Origin: Candidatus Adiutrix sp.
Lineage (GTDB): Bacteria; Desulfobacterota; Desulfarculia; Adiutricales; Adiutricaceae
Direction: 5' to 3'
Assembly: GCA_031283395.1 (NCBI GenBank)
Contig: JAITBV010000209.1
Location: forward strand, 1-12,918
Length of the DNA stretch: 12,918 bases
The translations under genes and the position numbers were made by a program. How positions within the stretch are numbered: the stretch's first letter is position 1; each line of letters starts with the position of its first letter. Positions 1 through 6,337 of this stretch are shown piece after piece. Below the pieces are notes generated by a model. That model did no database searches and was not told the origin of the DNA. It saw only the letters and a program-made list of their open reading frames with translations.

Positions 1-2307
1 GAATACGGCCTGCCCCCGGACCGCCTGTATTTTTCGGTCTATAAGGACGACGACGAGGCCTTCGACCTGTGGCGCAAAATAGCCGGCGTCCCGGGCGAAC
101 GCATCTCCCGCCTGGGGGAGAAGGACAATTTCTGGGCCATGGGCGATACCGGCCCCTGCGGCCCCTGCAGCGAAGTCCACATCGACCAGGGCCCCCATAT
201 CGGCTGCGGCCGGCCGGACTGCAGCCCCGAATGCGATTGCGACCGTTTCCTGGAACTGTGGAACCTGGTCTTCATGCAGTTCGAGCGCTTCGCCGACGGT
301 TCCATGAAGCCCCTGCCCAAGCCCTCCATAGACACCGGCCTGGGCCTGGAACGCCTCTCGGCCATCTGCCAAGGCGTGGATTCCAACTTCGAGACCGATC
401 TGTTCACCCCGCTCATTGAAAAGGCGGCCGCCCTGACCGGCAAGCCCTATATCTACCGGAAGGAACTCAAGCCCGGGGATGATGGCTTTGCCGACAACGT
501 CTCCACCCGGGTGCTGGCCGACCACGCCCGGGCCGTGACCTTCCTCATCGGCGACGGGGTGCGCCCCGAAAACCTGGGCCGGGGCTACGTGCTGCGCCGC
601 ATCCTCCGGCGGGCCGTACGCCACGGCCGCCGGCTGGGCCTGACCCGGCCTTTCCTGGCCGACCTGAGCCAGGTGATCATCGACAACATGAAGGACATCT
701 ACCCGGACCTGGCTGAAAACGGGGCCTATATCAAGAACATCGTCACCGCCGAAGAGGAGCGTTTCGGCGAAACCCTGGGCGCGGGCCTGGGCCTTTTGAA
801 CGAGGCCATAGCCGACCTGAAGAAGAAAAAGGCCCGGATCCTGGACGGGCGCCTGGCCTTCAAGCTTTACGACACCTTCGGCTTTCCCCTGGACCTGACC
901 GGCGATGTGGCCCGGGAACACGGCCTGGCCGTGGATGAAGACCGCTTTCAGGAGGCCATGCGGGAACAGAAGGCCCGCAGCCGGGCCTCCTGGAAGGGGG
1001 GAGAGGCCTCCCGGGACGACGAGGTCTCCTCCCTGGTCAATGCCCTGACCGCCGAGGGGTTCACCACCTCTTTCACCGGCTACGAGAACCTGGTTTCCGA
1101 AGAGGCCGAACCGGTCCTCATGATCAGGGACGGCCAAAGGGTCCAGGAGGTTGAAGAGGGCGACCGGGTGATCCTGGTCTTCGCGGCCACCCCCTTTTAC
1201 GCCGCCTCCGGCGGCCAGGCCGGCGACGGGGGGGAGATCCACTTTCCCGGGGGCCTGGTGGAAATCTATGACGTGCGGAAGGCCCCGGGGACCGAGGTCT
1301 TCCTCCATTTCGGCGTGGTGGCCGAAGGCCGCGTCAGCGCCTCGGAGAAGGCCCGCCTGGTGGCGGACGAGGCCGGGCGTCTGGCCACGGCCCGCAACCA
1401 CAGCGCCACCCATCTTCTGCACCGGGCCCTCCGGCGCACCTTGGGCGATCATGTGCGCCAGGCCGGTTCCCTGGTCACGCCAGACCGCCTGCGCTTCGAT
1501 TTCACCCATTCCGCGGCTGTGAGCCCCGAGGAGATCGAGTCCCTGGAAAAGCAGGTCAACGAGGCCATCCGTGATGACCTGGCCGTGACCACCACGGTCA
1601 TGAGCCAACAGGAGGCGGCCAGGACCGGGGCCGCGGCCCTGTTCGAGGAACGCTACGGCGAAACGGTGCGGGTGGTGGCCATGGGCGACTACTCCCTGGA
1701 ACTCTGCGGCGGCACCCATGTGGCCGGCACCGGCCGGATAGGGGCCTTTGCGATAACCGGGGAGAGTTCCGTGGCCGCCGGAGTCCGGCGTTTCGAGGCC
1801 CTGACCGGCGAAGGGGCCCTGGAGTTCATGCAGCGCCAGCGCCGCCAGTTGGCGGATATCCTGGCTGTCCTTAAAGCCAAGCCCGAAGAGGCGGCGGAGC
1901 GCCTCACCCGGCTTTTCGCCCGGCTGAAGGAACAAAGACCCCGGACCCATGACCTTACGGCCGACCTTATGGACCGGGCCGTGGAAAAGGGCGGGGTCAA
2001 GCTCCTGGCCGCCGAAGTGACCGCGGCCGACCCCAAGGCCCTGCGCCTCATCGGCGACGAGTTGAAAGACCGCCTGGGCCCTTCGGCCCTCATCGGCCTG
2101 GCCGCCCCGACCGAGGCCGGCAAGGTCATGCTCCTGGTCATGGCGGGCCCGGCCCTGGCCGGGCGCTTCAAGGCCGGAGAGATAATTGGCCGCATGGCCG
2201 CCGCGGTGGGCGGGCAGGGGGGAGGACGCGACGACCTGGCCCAGGCCGGGGGGCCCGACTTGGCGGGGATGCCCACGGCTCTTGAAATTTTTTCCTCCCT
2301 TATATAG
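1..2307 (+). CDS. alaS: Alanine--tRNA ligase, 5'-truncated by window edge
   Basis: Cytoplasmic class II synthetase that charges tRNA-Ala with alanine and hydrolyses mischarged Ser/Gly-tRNA-Ala. The frame is open from base 1, so the ATG at 139 is an internal Met and not the start. The 768 visible codons begin at a segment matching about residue 120 of E. coli AlaRS (GLPPDRLYFSVYKDDDEAF), so roughly 120 residues are missing upstream. The catalytic core shows GDTGPCGPCSE (visible codons 48-58). The editing domain has its zinc set: HSATHLLH (His at codons 467 and 471) and CGGTH (Cys 569, His 573). The C-terminal C-Ala domain ends in the conserved glycine-rich GGQGGGRDDLAQAGG stretch near codons 736-752. 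All key motifs are intact, so the gene looks functional. The next gene starts 15 bp after the TAG stop, suggesting co-transcription. The gene is very GC-rich compared with parB downstream. Confidence 0.97.
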   Translation, partial: EYGLPPDRLYFSVYKDDDEAFDLWRKIAGVPGERISRLGEKDNFWAMGDTGPCGPCSEVHIDQGPHIGCGRPDCSPECDCDRFLELWNLVFMQFERFADGSMKPLPKPSIDTGLGLERLSAICQGVDSNFETDLFTPLIEKAAALTGKPYIYRKELKPGDDGFADNVSTRVLADHARAVTFLIGDGVRPENLGRGYVLRRILRRAVRHGRRLGLTRPFLADLSQVIIDNMKDIYPDLAENGAYIKNIVTAEEERFGETLGAGLGLLNEAIADLKKKKARILDGRLAFKLYDTFGFPLDLTGDVAREHGLAVDEDRFQEAMREQKARSRASWKGGEASRDDEVSSLVNALTAEGFTTSFTGYENLVSEEAEPVLMIRDGQRVQEVEEGDRVILVFAATPFYAASGGQAGDGGEIHFPGGLVEIYDVRKAPGTEVFLHFGVVAEGRVSASEKARLVADEAGRLATARNHSATHLLHRALRRTLGDHVRQAGSLVTPDRLRFDFTHSAAVSPEEIESLEKQVNEAIRDDLAVTTTVMSQQEAARTGAAALFEERYGETVRVVAMGDYSLELCGGTHVAGTGRIGAFAITGESSVAAGVRRFEALTGEGALEFMQRQRRQLADILAVLKAKPEEAAERLTRLFARLKEQRPRTHDLTADLMDRAVEKGGVKLLAAEVTAADPKALRLIGDELKDRLGPSALIGLAAPTEAGKVMLLVMAGPALAGRFKAGEIIGRMAAAVGGQGGGRDDLAQAGGPDLAGMPTALEIFSSLI

Positions 2308-2322
2308 GAAAGGATAACGATC

Positions 2323-2961
2323 ATGCGACTTTTGACCCTGGCCCTGGGCTTGGCCCTGGGGTTTCTGGCCGCCCCGGCCCAAGCCAACGATTTCAACGCC
2401 ATCAAGCTGGTCCAGCCGGACTTCAACGCCAGGGGGCTGACGGTCATCCAGGCCCTTTCGGCCCGCAAGTCAGACCGCGCCTTCGCCGACCGGGAACTGA
2501 GCCTGACGCATCTTTCAGAAACGCTTTGGGCCGCCGGCGGCATCAACCGCCCGGACGGACACCGCACCGCGCCGACCGCCAACAACCGCCAGGCCATTGA
2601 GATATTTGCCATCACCAAGGACGGAACCTATCGTTACGATCCCCCAAGCCACGAATTAAGGCCCCTGACCCCGGGAGACCACCGGGCCGCGGCCGGTTCC
2701 CAAAGTTTTGTGGCCACCGCGCCCCTTAACCTCATCTACGCGGCCGACCTGGGGCAATACAAGGGCAACGACACGGAAAGAAAAACCGTCGCCGGCCTGG
2801 ACCTGGGCCATTTTTCGGAAAACGTCTATCTCTACTGCGCCTCGGCCGGCCTAAGCGTCGTGACCCGGATATCCATTGACCCCAAAATCCTGGCCCCCTT
2901 GCTCAAACTCGACGCCGGGCTTGTGCCCCTTATGGGCCAGACCGTGGGCTATCCCCAATAA
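2323..2961 (+). CDS. Secreted SagB/ThcOx-type nitroreductase-fold protein
   Basis: 212-residue protein of the FMN-dependent nitroreductase fold, closest in pattern to stand-alone SagB/ThcOx-family dehydrogenases. Residues 1-21 form a Sec signal peptide: Arg2, a hydrophobic Leu/Ala core, and an AQA cleavage site before Asn22. The mature part has the family signatures SARKSDRAF (46-54, usual FMN phosphate-binding region), LSETLWAAGGINR (64-76), HRTAPTANNRQ (80-90), a TYRYDP strand (102-107), and a C-terminal GLSVVTR...MGQTVGYPQ region. Substrate is unknown; true SagB oxidises azolines in peptide toxins, but no peptide, cyclodehydratase or docking gene is visible, so a RiPP role is not supported. 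A flavoprotein fold exported by Sec is unusual because FMN must be available in the periplasm. The start is supported by AAAGGA at 2309-2314, 8 nt ahead of ATG. The stop codon directly abuts the next gene's ATG. Confidence 0.85.
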   Translation: MRLLTLALGLALGFLAAPAQANDFNAIKLVQPDFNARGLTVIQALSARKSDRAFADRELSLTHLSETLWAAGGINRPDGHRTAPTANNRQAIEIFAITKDGTYRYDPPSHELRPLTPGDHRAAAGSQSFVATAPLNLIYAADLGQYKGNDTERKTVAGLDLGHFSENVYLYCASAGLSVVTRISIDPKILAPLLKLDAGLVPLMGQTVGYPQ

Positions 2962-3630
2962 ATGGAGGAATTATCGGTCCTGGCCTGGCAGGCGGCGGAT
3001 CTGGTCCTCCACCTGGACCAGCACCTGACCGAACTGGTCGGCCGCTACGGCTGGCAGACCCATTTCATTCTCTTCATCATCATTTTCTGGGAGACCGGGG
3101 TGGTCATCTGGCCTTTTCTGCCGGGCGACTCCCTTTTGTTCGCCGCCGGCTCCATCGCCGCCCTGCCCCAATCCCCCCTGAACGTGGGACTTTTGTTCCT
3201 TCTGCTGAGTTCGGCGGCCATCCTGGGCGACACGGTAAATTATTGGATCGGCCACTGGGTCGGGCCCAAGGCCTTCCAGCGGGACGGACGTTTTCTCAAA
3301 AAGAAATATCTGGACCGGACCCAGGCCTTTTATGATAAATATGGGGCTCAAACCATAGTCATAGCCCGCTTCGTGCCCATTGTCCGCACCTTCGCCCCCT
3401 TCGTGGCCGGCATAGGGCGGATGCATTACCGCCGCTTCATTTTTTTCAACGTGGCCGGGGCCATACTGTGGAATTTTCTGCTCCTGGGCGCGGGTTATCT
3501 CTTCGGCGGACTGGAAACGGTCAAGAACAATTTTTCCCTGGTCATCCTGGCCATCATCTTTCTGTCCTGCCTCCCGATGGGTGTGGAATTCCTCAAATTC
3601 AAAATGGAAAAAAAAAAGGGCGCCCTTTGA
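2962..3630 (+). CDS. dedA: DedA-family inner-membrane protein
   Basis: 222-residue polytopic membrane protein of the DedA/VTT family, whose members act as undecaprenyl-phosphate or phospholipid flippases and support envelope integrity and proton-motive force. It resembles E. coli DedA itself over its length: FWETGVVIWPFLPGDSLLFAAG (about 42-63), GDTVNYWIGHWVGPK (89-103), FYDKYGAQTIVIARFVPIVR (123-142) and TFAPFVAGIG (143-152). Acidic residues Glu44 and Asp56 and arginines Arg136 and Arg142 correspond to residues known to be essential in this family. The tail is basic (KFKMEKKKG). The ATG follows the upstream TAA with no gap and has no convincing Shine-Dalgarno of its own, which points to translational coupling to the nitroreductase-like gene. 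Its TGA overlaps the next ATG by one base. The specific lipid carrier is not known from the sequence. Confidence 0.93.
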   Translation: MEELSVLAWQAADLVLHLDQHLTELVGRYGWQTHFILFIIIFWETGVVIWPFLPGDSLLFAAGSIAALPQSPLNVGLLFLLLSSAAILGDTVNYWIGHWVGPKAFQRDGRFLKKKYLDRTQAFYDKYGAQTIVIARFVPIVRTFAPFVAGIGRMHYRRFIFFNVAGAILWNFLLLGAGYLFGGLETVKNNFSLVILAIIFLSCLPMGVEFLKFKMEKKKGAL

Positions 3631-4238
3631 TGGCCGGATTGCTCCCGGTCTTTCTGATGCTTTTCCTGGCCGGGCCGGCCTGGGCTCAAGCTGATGCCGC
3701 CTGGCCCAAGCTGAAGGGGCAGGAAAAAAAGGTGCTCCTCTTGATAGCCAGGGAAGCCCTGAACGCGGCCCAGGAAGGACGTCCCTCCCGAGAGGCCCGG
3801 GTGGATCCGCGCCTTCAGGTGTCTCAACCTCTGGTGCTTTCCCTTTATGTGGATGACGAACTGCGGGCCCGGGCCTGGAGGCTCAAAGGCCTTCAGCCAA
3901 TTTACCTGGCCGCCCGGGATCTGGTCCAAACGGCCTTAAGCGACCCCAAAGTGAGCGCCAAGCCCCTGGATCGTGAAGAAATGGCCCGGGCTAAAATAGG
4001 CCTGGCCGTTCTGGGCCGTTACGCCCCGGCCAAGGACGAGACGGATATCCCGCCCCGTTCGGCCGTTATCATCTATAACGGTTTTATTGAATGGCTGGCC
4101 CTGCCGGAAGATGTTCCGGGCGGGAAGGCCGCTGATATTTTGAGTTACGCCTGCGGCCAGGCTGGCCTGCGCCCCCAAGTCTGGCTTCTGCCCACCACCA
4201 CCATCTTCCATGCCCCGGCCGAAGAACTAAAAGAGTAG
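3630..4238 (+). CDS. Secreted, divergent AMMECR1-domain protein
   Basis: 202-residue protein with a clear signal peptide (residues 1-20; MAGLLPVFLMLFLAGPAWA, then QADA). The frame is open further upstream to 3468, but that part overlaps dedA; the ATG at 3630 overlaps the dedA TGA by one base and begins the signal sequence, so it is the likely start. The mature part follows the AMMECR1 layout: LLLIAREALNAAQEGRPS (36-53), a strand SLYVDDELRA (71-80), LQPIYLAARDLVQTALSDPKV (88-108), an EEMARAKIGLAVLGRY segment (116-131), SAVIIYNG (144-151) and a C-terminal KAADILSYACGQAGL...WLLPTTTIF region. The family hallmark LRGCIG is replaced by LRARAW (78-83), so the usual conserved cysteine/glycine site is missing. 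Cytosolic AMMECR1 proteins often occur with MEMO and radical-SAM genes; neither is present here. Role is unknown, probably periplasmic and linked to the DedA and nitroreductase-like neighbours. Confidence 0.78.
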   Translation: MAGLLPVFLMLFLAGPAWAQADAAWPKLKGQEKKVLLLIAREALNAAQEGRPSREARVDPRLQVSQPLVLSLYVDDELRARAWRLKGLQPIYLAARDLVQTALSDPKVSAKPLDREEMARAKIGLAVLGRYAPAKDETDIPPRSAVIIYNGFIEWLALPEDVPGGKAADILSYACGQAGLRPQVWLLPTTTIFHAPAEELKE

Positions 4239-4280
4239 AACAAGTAAAAGGACGGCTTCATCGGCTTTTTACTTGTTCTA
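4236..4280. repeat. 14-bp perfect inverted repeat at operon end
   Basis: TAGAACAAGTAAAA (4236-4249) is exactly mirrored by TTTTACTTGTTCTA (4267-4280). G4250 and C4265 can extend the stem around a bulged T4266, leaving a 14-nt loop. The left arm begins at the stop codon of the AMMECR1 gene and the right arm ends just before the -35 of the parA promoter. The stem is AT-rich and only TTT follows it, so it is an imperfect intrinsic terminator. It may terminate the upstream operon or be an operator for parAB. Confidence 0.7.
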
Positions 4281-4281
4281 T

Positions 4282-4311
4282 TTGGAAATATCAGGTCAAC
4301 TGTGCTAAAAT
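4282..4311 (+). promoter_or_regulatory. Putative sigma-70 promoter of parAB
   Basis: A -35-like TTGGAA (4282-4287) is followed after 18 bp by TAAAAT (4306-4311), preceded by TG at 4303-4304, which gives an extended -10 (TGCTAAAAT). The predicted transcript would start near 4318, about 20 nt ahead of the parA ATG, with AAGGA at 4328-4332 as its ribosome site. Called by eye only. Confidence 0.5.
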
Positions 4312-4338
4312 GAAAAGATTAAACTTCAAGGACCGGAT

Positions 4339-5124
4339 ATGGCGGAAATAATCGCTATCGTCAATGAAAAGGGCGGGGTGGGAAAAACCACCACAGCCGT
4401 CAATTTATCCGCCTGTCTGGCCTCCGCCGGCCGAAAAACCCTGCTTATGGACGCCGATCAACAGGGCAGCAGCACCATGAGCTTGGGCCTTAACAAGCAA
4501 CCCCTCAAAGCCACTTTTTACGATTTTTTGATGACAGATATGCCTCTGGATCAGATGGTCAGGGAGACCATGCTTGAAAGCCTCCATGTCCTGCCGGCTA
4601 AAAACGACCTTTTGGGCGTGGATCAGAAAATGATGGATATGCCCAATCGGGAAACCATTCTGAAACGCCGGATAGAGCAGAAACTGGACGGAACGGAGAG
4701 CGGCGTATATGATTTCATCATAATTGACGCCCCGCCCAACCTCAATCTTCTTAACATAAACATCATGGGCGCGGCCAGCCGTCTTATAATACCCACCAAG
4801 CCGGAATATCTTTCCCTGGAAGGTTTGGCCAATCTCATAGACACCTATAAACGCGTTAGGGAAACCGTTAATCCCCGTATTTCCATCCTGGGCATACTCA
4901 TTACCATGAATTTCACCAGTTACCGGCTTTCCCGGGAAGTTATAAAAGATCTCAGGCGTTGCATGGGCAGCGTGGTTTTTGAAAACGTCATCCCCAATAA
5001 TATCCGTCTGGCCGAAGCGCCGGGACACGCCCTGCCCATAATCCTCTATGACCGCCAATCGGCCGGGGCGGCCGGTTACCTGGCCGTGACCGAGGAAATA
5101 ATTACCAGGTTGAACTCAAAATGA
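4339..5124 (+). CDS. parA: Chromosome-partitioning ATPase ParA/Soj
   Basis: 261-residue ParA-type ATPase that binds DNA non-specifically when ATP-bound and, with ParB, segregates the replication-origin region. The deviant Walker A KGGVGKTT is at residues 11-18, with signature Lys11 and catalytic-loop Lys16. The A'-like motif MDADQQGSST (37-46) and Walker B FIIIDAPPN (126-134) follow. PNNIRLAEAPGHALPI (219-234) is typical of chromosomal Soj/ParA and there is no N-terminal HTH, which fits the short chromosomal (type Ib-like/Soj) class rather than P1-type plasmid ParA. The ATG is preceded by AAGGA six bases upstream. A promoter and an inverted repeat lie immediately upstream, so this starts a new transcription unit. 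The TGA overlaps the parB ATG by four bases. Base composition is visibly less GC-rich than alaS. Confidence 0.96.
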   Translation: MAEIIAIVNEKGGVGKTTTAVNLSACLASAGRKTLLMDADQQGSSTMSLGLNKQPLKATFYDFLMTDMPLDQMVRETMLESLHVLPAKNDLLGVDQKMMDMPNRETILKRRIEQKLDGTESGVYDFIIIDAPPNLNLLNINIMGAASRLIIPTKPEYLSLEGLANLIDTYKRVRETVNPRISILGILITMNFTSYRLSREVIKDLRRCMGSVVFENVIPNNIRLAEAPGHALPIILYDRQSAGAAGYLAVTEEIITRLNSK

Positions 5125-6044
5125 TAAGTAATAAAATAACCTCCAAAAAAAACCGTCTGGGCCGTGGAATGGAAGATATAGCAGCGGACCGAGGCCTTGA
5201 TTTTCTCTTGTCTCCGGGCATAGCCGACCCGGACCGGATCAAGGCCGGCCTTCCCCTCCTGGTGGATATCAACCTCATAGACCGCAACCCGGACCAGCCT
5301 CGGGAATATTTCGATGAAAAGGAAATAAGCTCCCTGGCCCGATCCATCAAGACCATGGGCGTCATAGACCCCCTAACAGTCAGACCCAAAGGGGACGGAC
5401 GCTATGAATTGGTGGACGGAGAGAGAAGGCTTAAGGCCGCCGCCATGGTCAACCTGGAAAAAATCCCGGTCTTCATCAGGGAAAAATCAGAAGACCCGGC
5501 AGAAGGCCTGAGGCTGGCCCTGGTCCACAATCTTTGCCGGGAGGACCTCAACCCCATTGAGGAAGCCGAAGCCTTCGGCCGTCTGGAAAAGGAATTCTCC
5601 CAAACCCACCAGCAGATAGCAGAAATGGTGGGCCGGGAGAGATCAACGGTAACCAATTCCGTGAGGCTTTTGAAACTTCCTGAATATATTAAAGACGACA
5701 TACGCTACGGACGCCTGACCCCGGGTCATGGCAGGGCCCTGCTCGCCTTGGTTGATAAGGAATTCATAAATGATATAAGGAATAATATAATAACCAAAAA
5801 AATGCCTGTCCGTCAGGTTGAAAATATAATCAAACGTTTGAATAAAAAAAATAAGACAACCAAACCATTGCCATCGGATGACCAAGCCTACTATGAGGCT
5901 CTGGCCACCGCCTTTTCCCGTCAACTCCAGGGCCTTAAAGTAAAAATAGGCCGCCAGGGAAGGGCCGGTAAACTGGAAATATTCTACAGCCGACAGGATG
6001 AACTGGAATGGTTGATGACCAGACTGGGGGTTAAAAATTTTTAA
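5121..6044 (+). CDS. parB: Chromosome-partitioning protein ParB/Spo0J
   Basis: 307-residue CTP-dependent DNA clamp that loads at parS sites and stimulates ParA. The N-terminus carries the basic ParA-contact motif KKNRLGRGMEDI (9-20). The ParB/Srx domain follows, with NPDQPREYF (56-64), the CTP-binding GERRLKAA (100-107) and HNLCREDLNPIEEAEAF (136-152, the box II arginine region). A helix-turn-helix spans about 163-187 (HQQIAEMVGRERSTVTNSVRLLKLP), then RLTPGHGRALLAL (198-210). A Lys/Asn-rich linker (240-250) leads to a C-terminal dimerisation domain (about 255-305). It is coupled to parA by an ATGA overlap (5121-5124). The second half uses many ATA/AAA/AAT codons and is markedly more AT-rich than the first half or the flanking genes. 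No canonical parS palindrome was found in the window. Confidence 0.96.
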   Translation: MISNKITSKKNRLGRGMEDIAADRGLDFLLSPGIADPDRIKAGLPLLVDINLIDRNPDQPREYFDEKEISSLARSIKTMGVIDPLTVRPKGDGRYELVDGERRLKAAAMVNLEKIPVFIREKSEDPAEGLRLALVHNLCREDLNPIEEAEAFGRLEKEFSQTHQQIAEMVGRERSTVTNSVRLLKLPEYIKDDIRYGRLTPGHGRALLALVDKEFINDIRNNIITKKMPVRQVENIIKRLNKKNKTTKPLPSDDQAYYEALATAFSRQLQGLKVKIGRQGRAGKLEIFYSRQDELEWLMTRLGVKNF

Positions 6045-6268
6045 TTTTCTATTTATTTTATAAGCCAAGGAGAAAAGCTTTATGACAATATGGAATTGAC
6101 TTTTATTTAGTCCGCTTTATGGTTTTATTTCTTCTTTATAAGAAAAAATAATGAAAATAATAAGCGGCGGACAATGTTTAAAAAATAAAAAACAATATAT
6201 ATTCAGCTTATTAAAATAAAAGTTTTAAATAATTTAAAGAACCTTCTAAAAGGGGAGCAAGGGGTCAT
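6045..6268. other. AT-rich intergenic region after parB
   Basis: No gene is seen here. The core is extremely AT-rich: 21 G/C in the 120 bases 6121-6240. It contains a 6-bp GC stem, GTCCGC (6110-6115) with GCGGAC (6167-6172), enclosing an AT-rich loop that itself holds a small TTCTT/AAGAA stem. The two could fold as a nested hairpin acting as a 3' end for parB. No DnaA-box (TTATCCACA-like) repeats, riboswitch-like conserved cores or parS palindromes are visible. Confidence 0.6.
6096..6123 (+). promoter_or_regulatory. Possible sigma-70 promoter ahead of ATPase operon
   Basis: TTGACT (6096-6101) and TATGGT (6118-6123) are separated by 16 bp in very AT-rich DNA. A start near 6130 would give a leader of about 140 nt before the small ORF at 6269. 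AT-rich DNA produces chance -10 matches, so the call is weak. Confidence 0.3.
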
Positions 6269-6337
6269 ATGTTTAGAATGGCCTTTAATCAAACAACAAC
6301 TGACTTCGGCCTAAATATGGGACGGTTTGAAAAATGA
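6269..6337 (+). CDS. 22-residue upstream ORF coupled to the AAA+ ATPase
   Basis: A short ORF begins ATG TTT AGA ATG and encodes a 22-residue peptide (MFRMAFNQTT...GRFEK). It is preceded by a good ribosome site, AAGGGG at 6259-6264 four bases before ATG, with a second AGGGGAG just upstream. Its TGA (6335-6337) overlaps the ATG of the next gene (6334-6336) as ATGA, the same coupling geometry seen at parA/parB. The ATPase gene has only a weak ribosome site of its own (GGGACGG at 6319-6325), so ribosomes finishing this ORF may reinitiate there. It has no recognisable domain, membrane segment or amino-acid run typical of an attenuator leader. It may be a translational leader rather than a functional peptide, or a chance ORF. 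Confidence 0.42.
   Translation: MFRMAFNQTTTDFGLNMGRFEK

Noticed and set aside
139..2307. AlaRS ORF starting at the ATG at 139
   Set aside because: The frame is open and homologous to AlaRS back to base 1 (EYGLPPDRLYF...), so this Met is internal and the gene is cut by the window edge.
1689..2618. Long minus-strand ORF (309 codons) opposite alaS
   Set aside because: Arg/Ser/Ala-rich shadow frame of GC-rich coding DNA, no domain pattern, and it crosses two well-supported + strand genes.
2323..2961. SagB of a thiazole/oxazole peptide-toxin cluster
   Set aside because: No precursor peptide, cyclodehydratase or docking gene nearby, and the protein has a Sec signal; only the fold is shared.
6045..6333. 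Possible replication origin next to parAB
   Set aside because: Very AT-rich, but no TTATCCACA-type DnaA boxes or ordered repeats were seen and dnaA, dnaN and gid genes are absent.
6045..6333. Cobalamin riboswitch ahead of the ChlI-like gene
   Set aside because: No B12-box-like conserved core and too little GC for the expected fold; only a small nested hairpin is visible.
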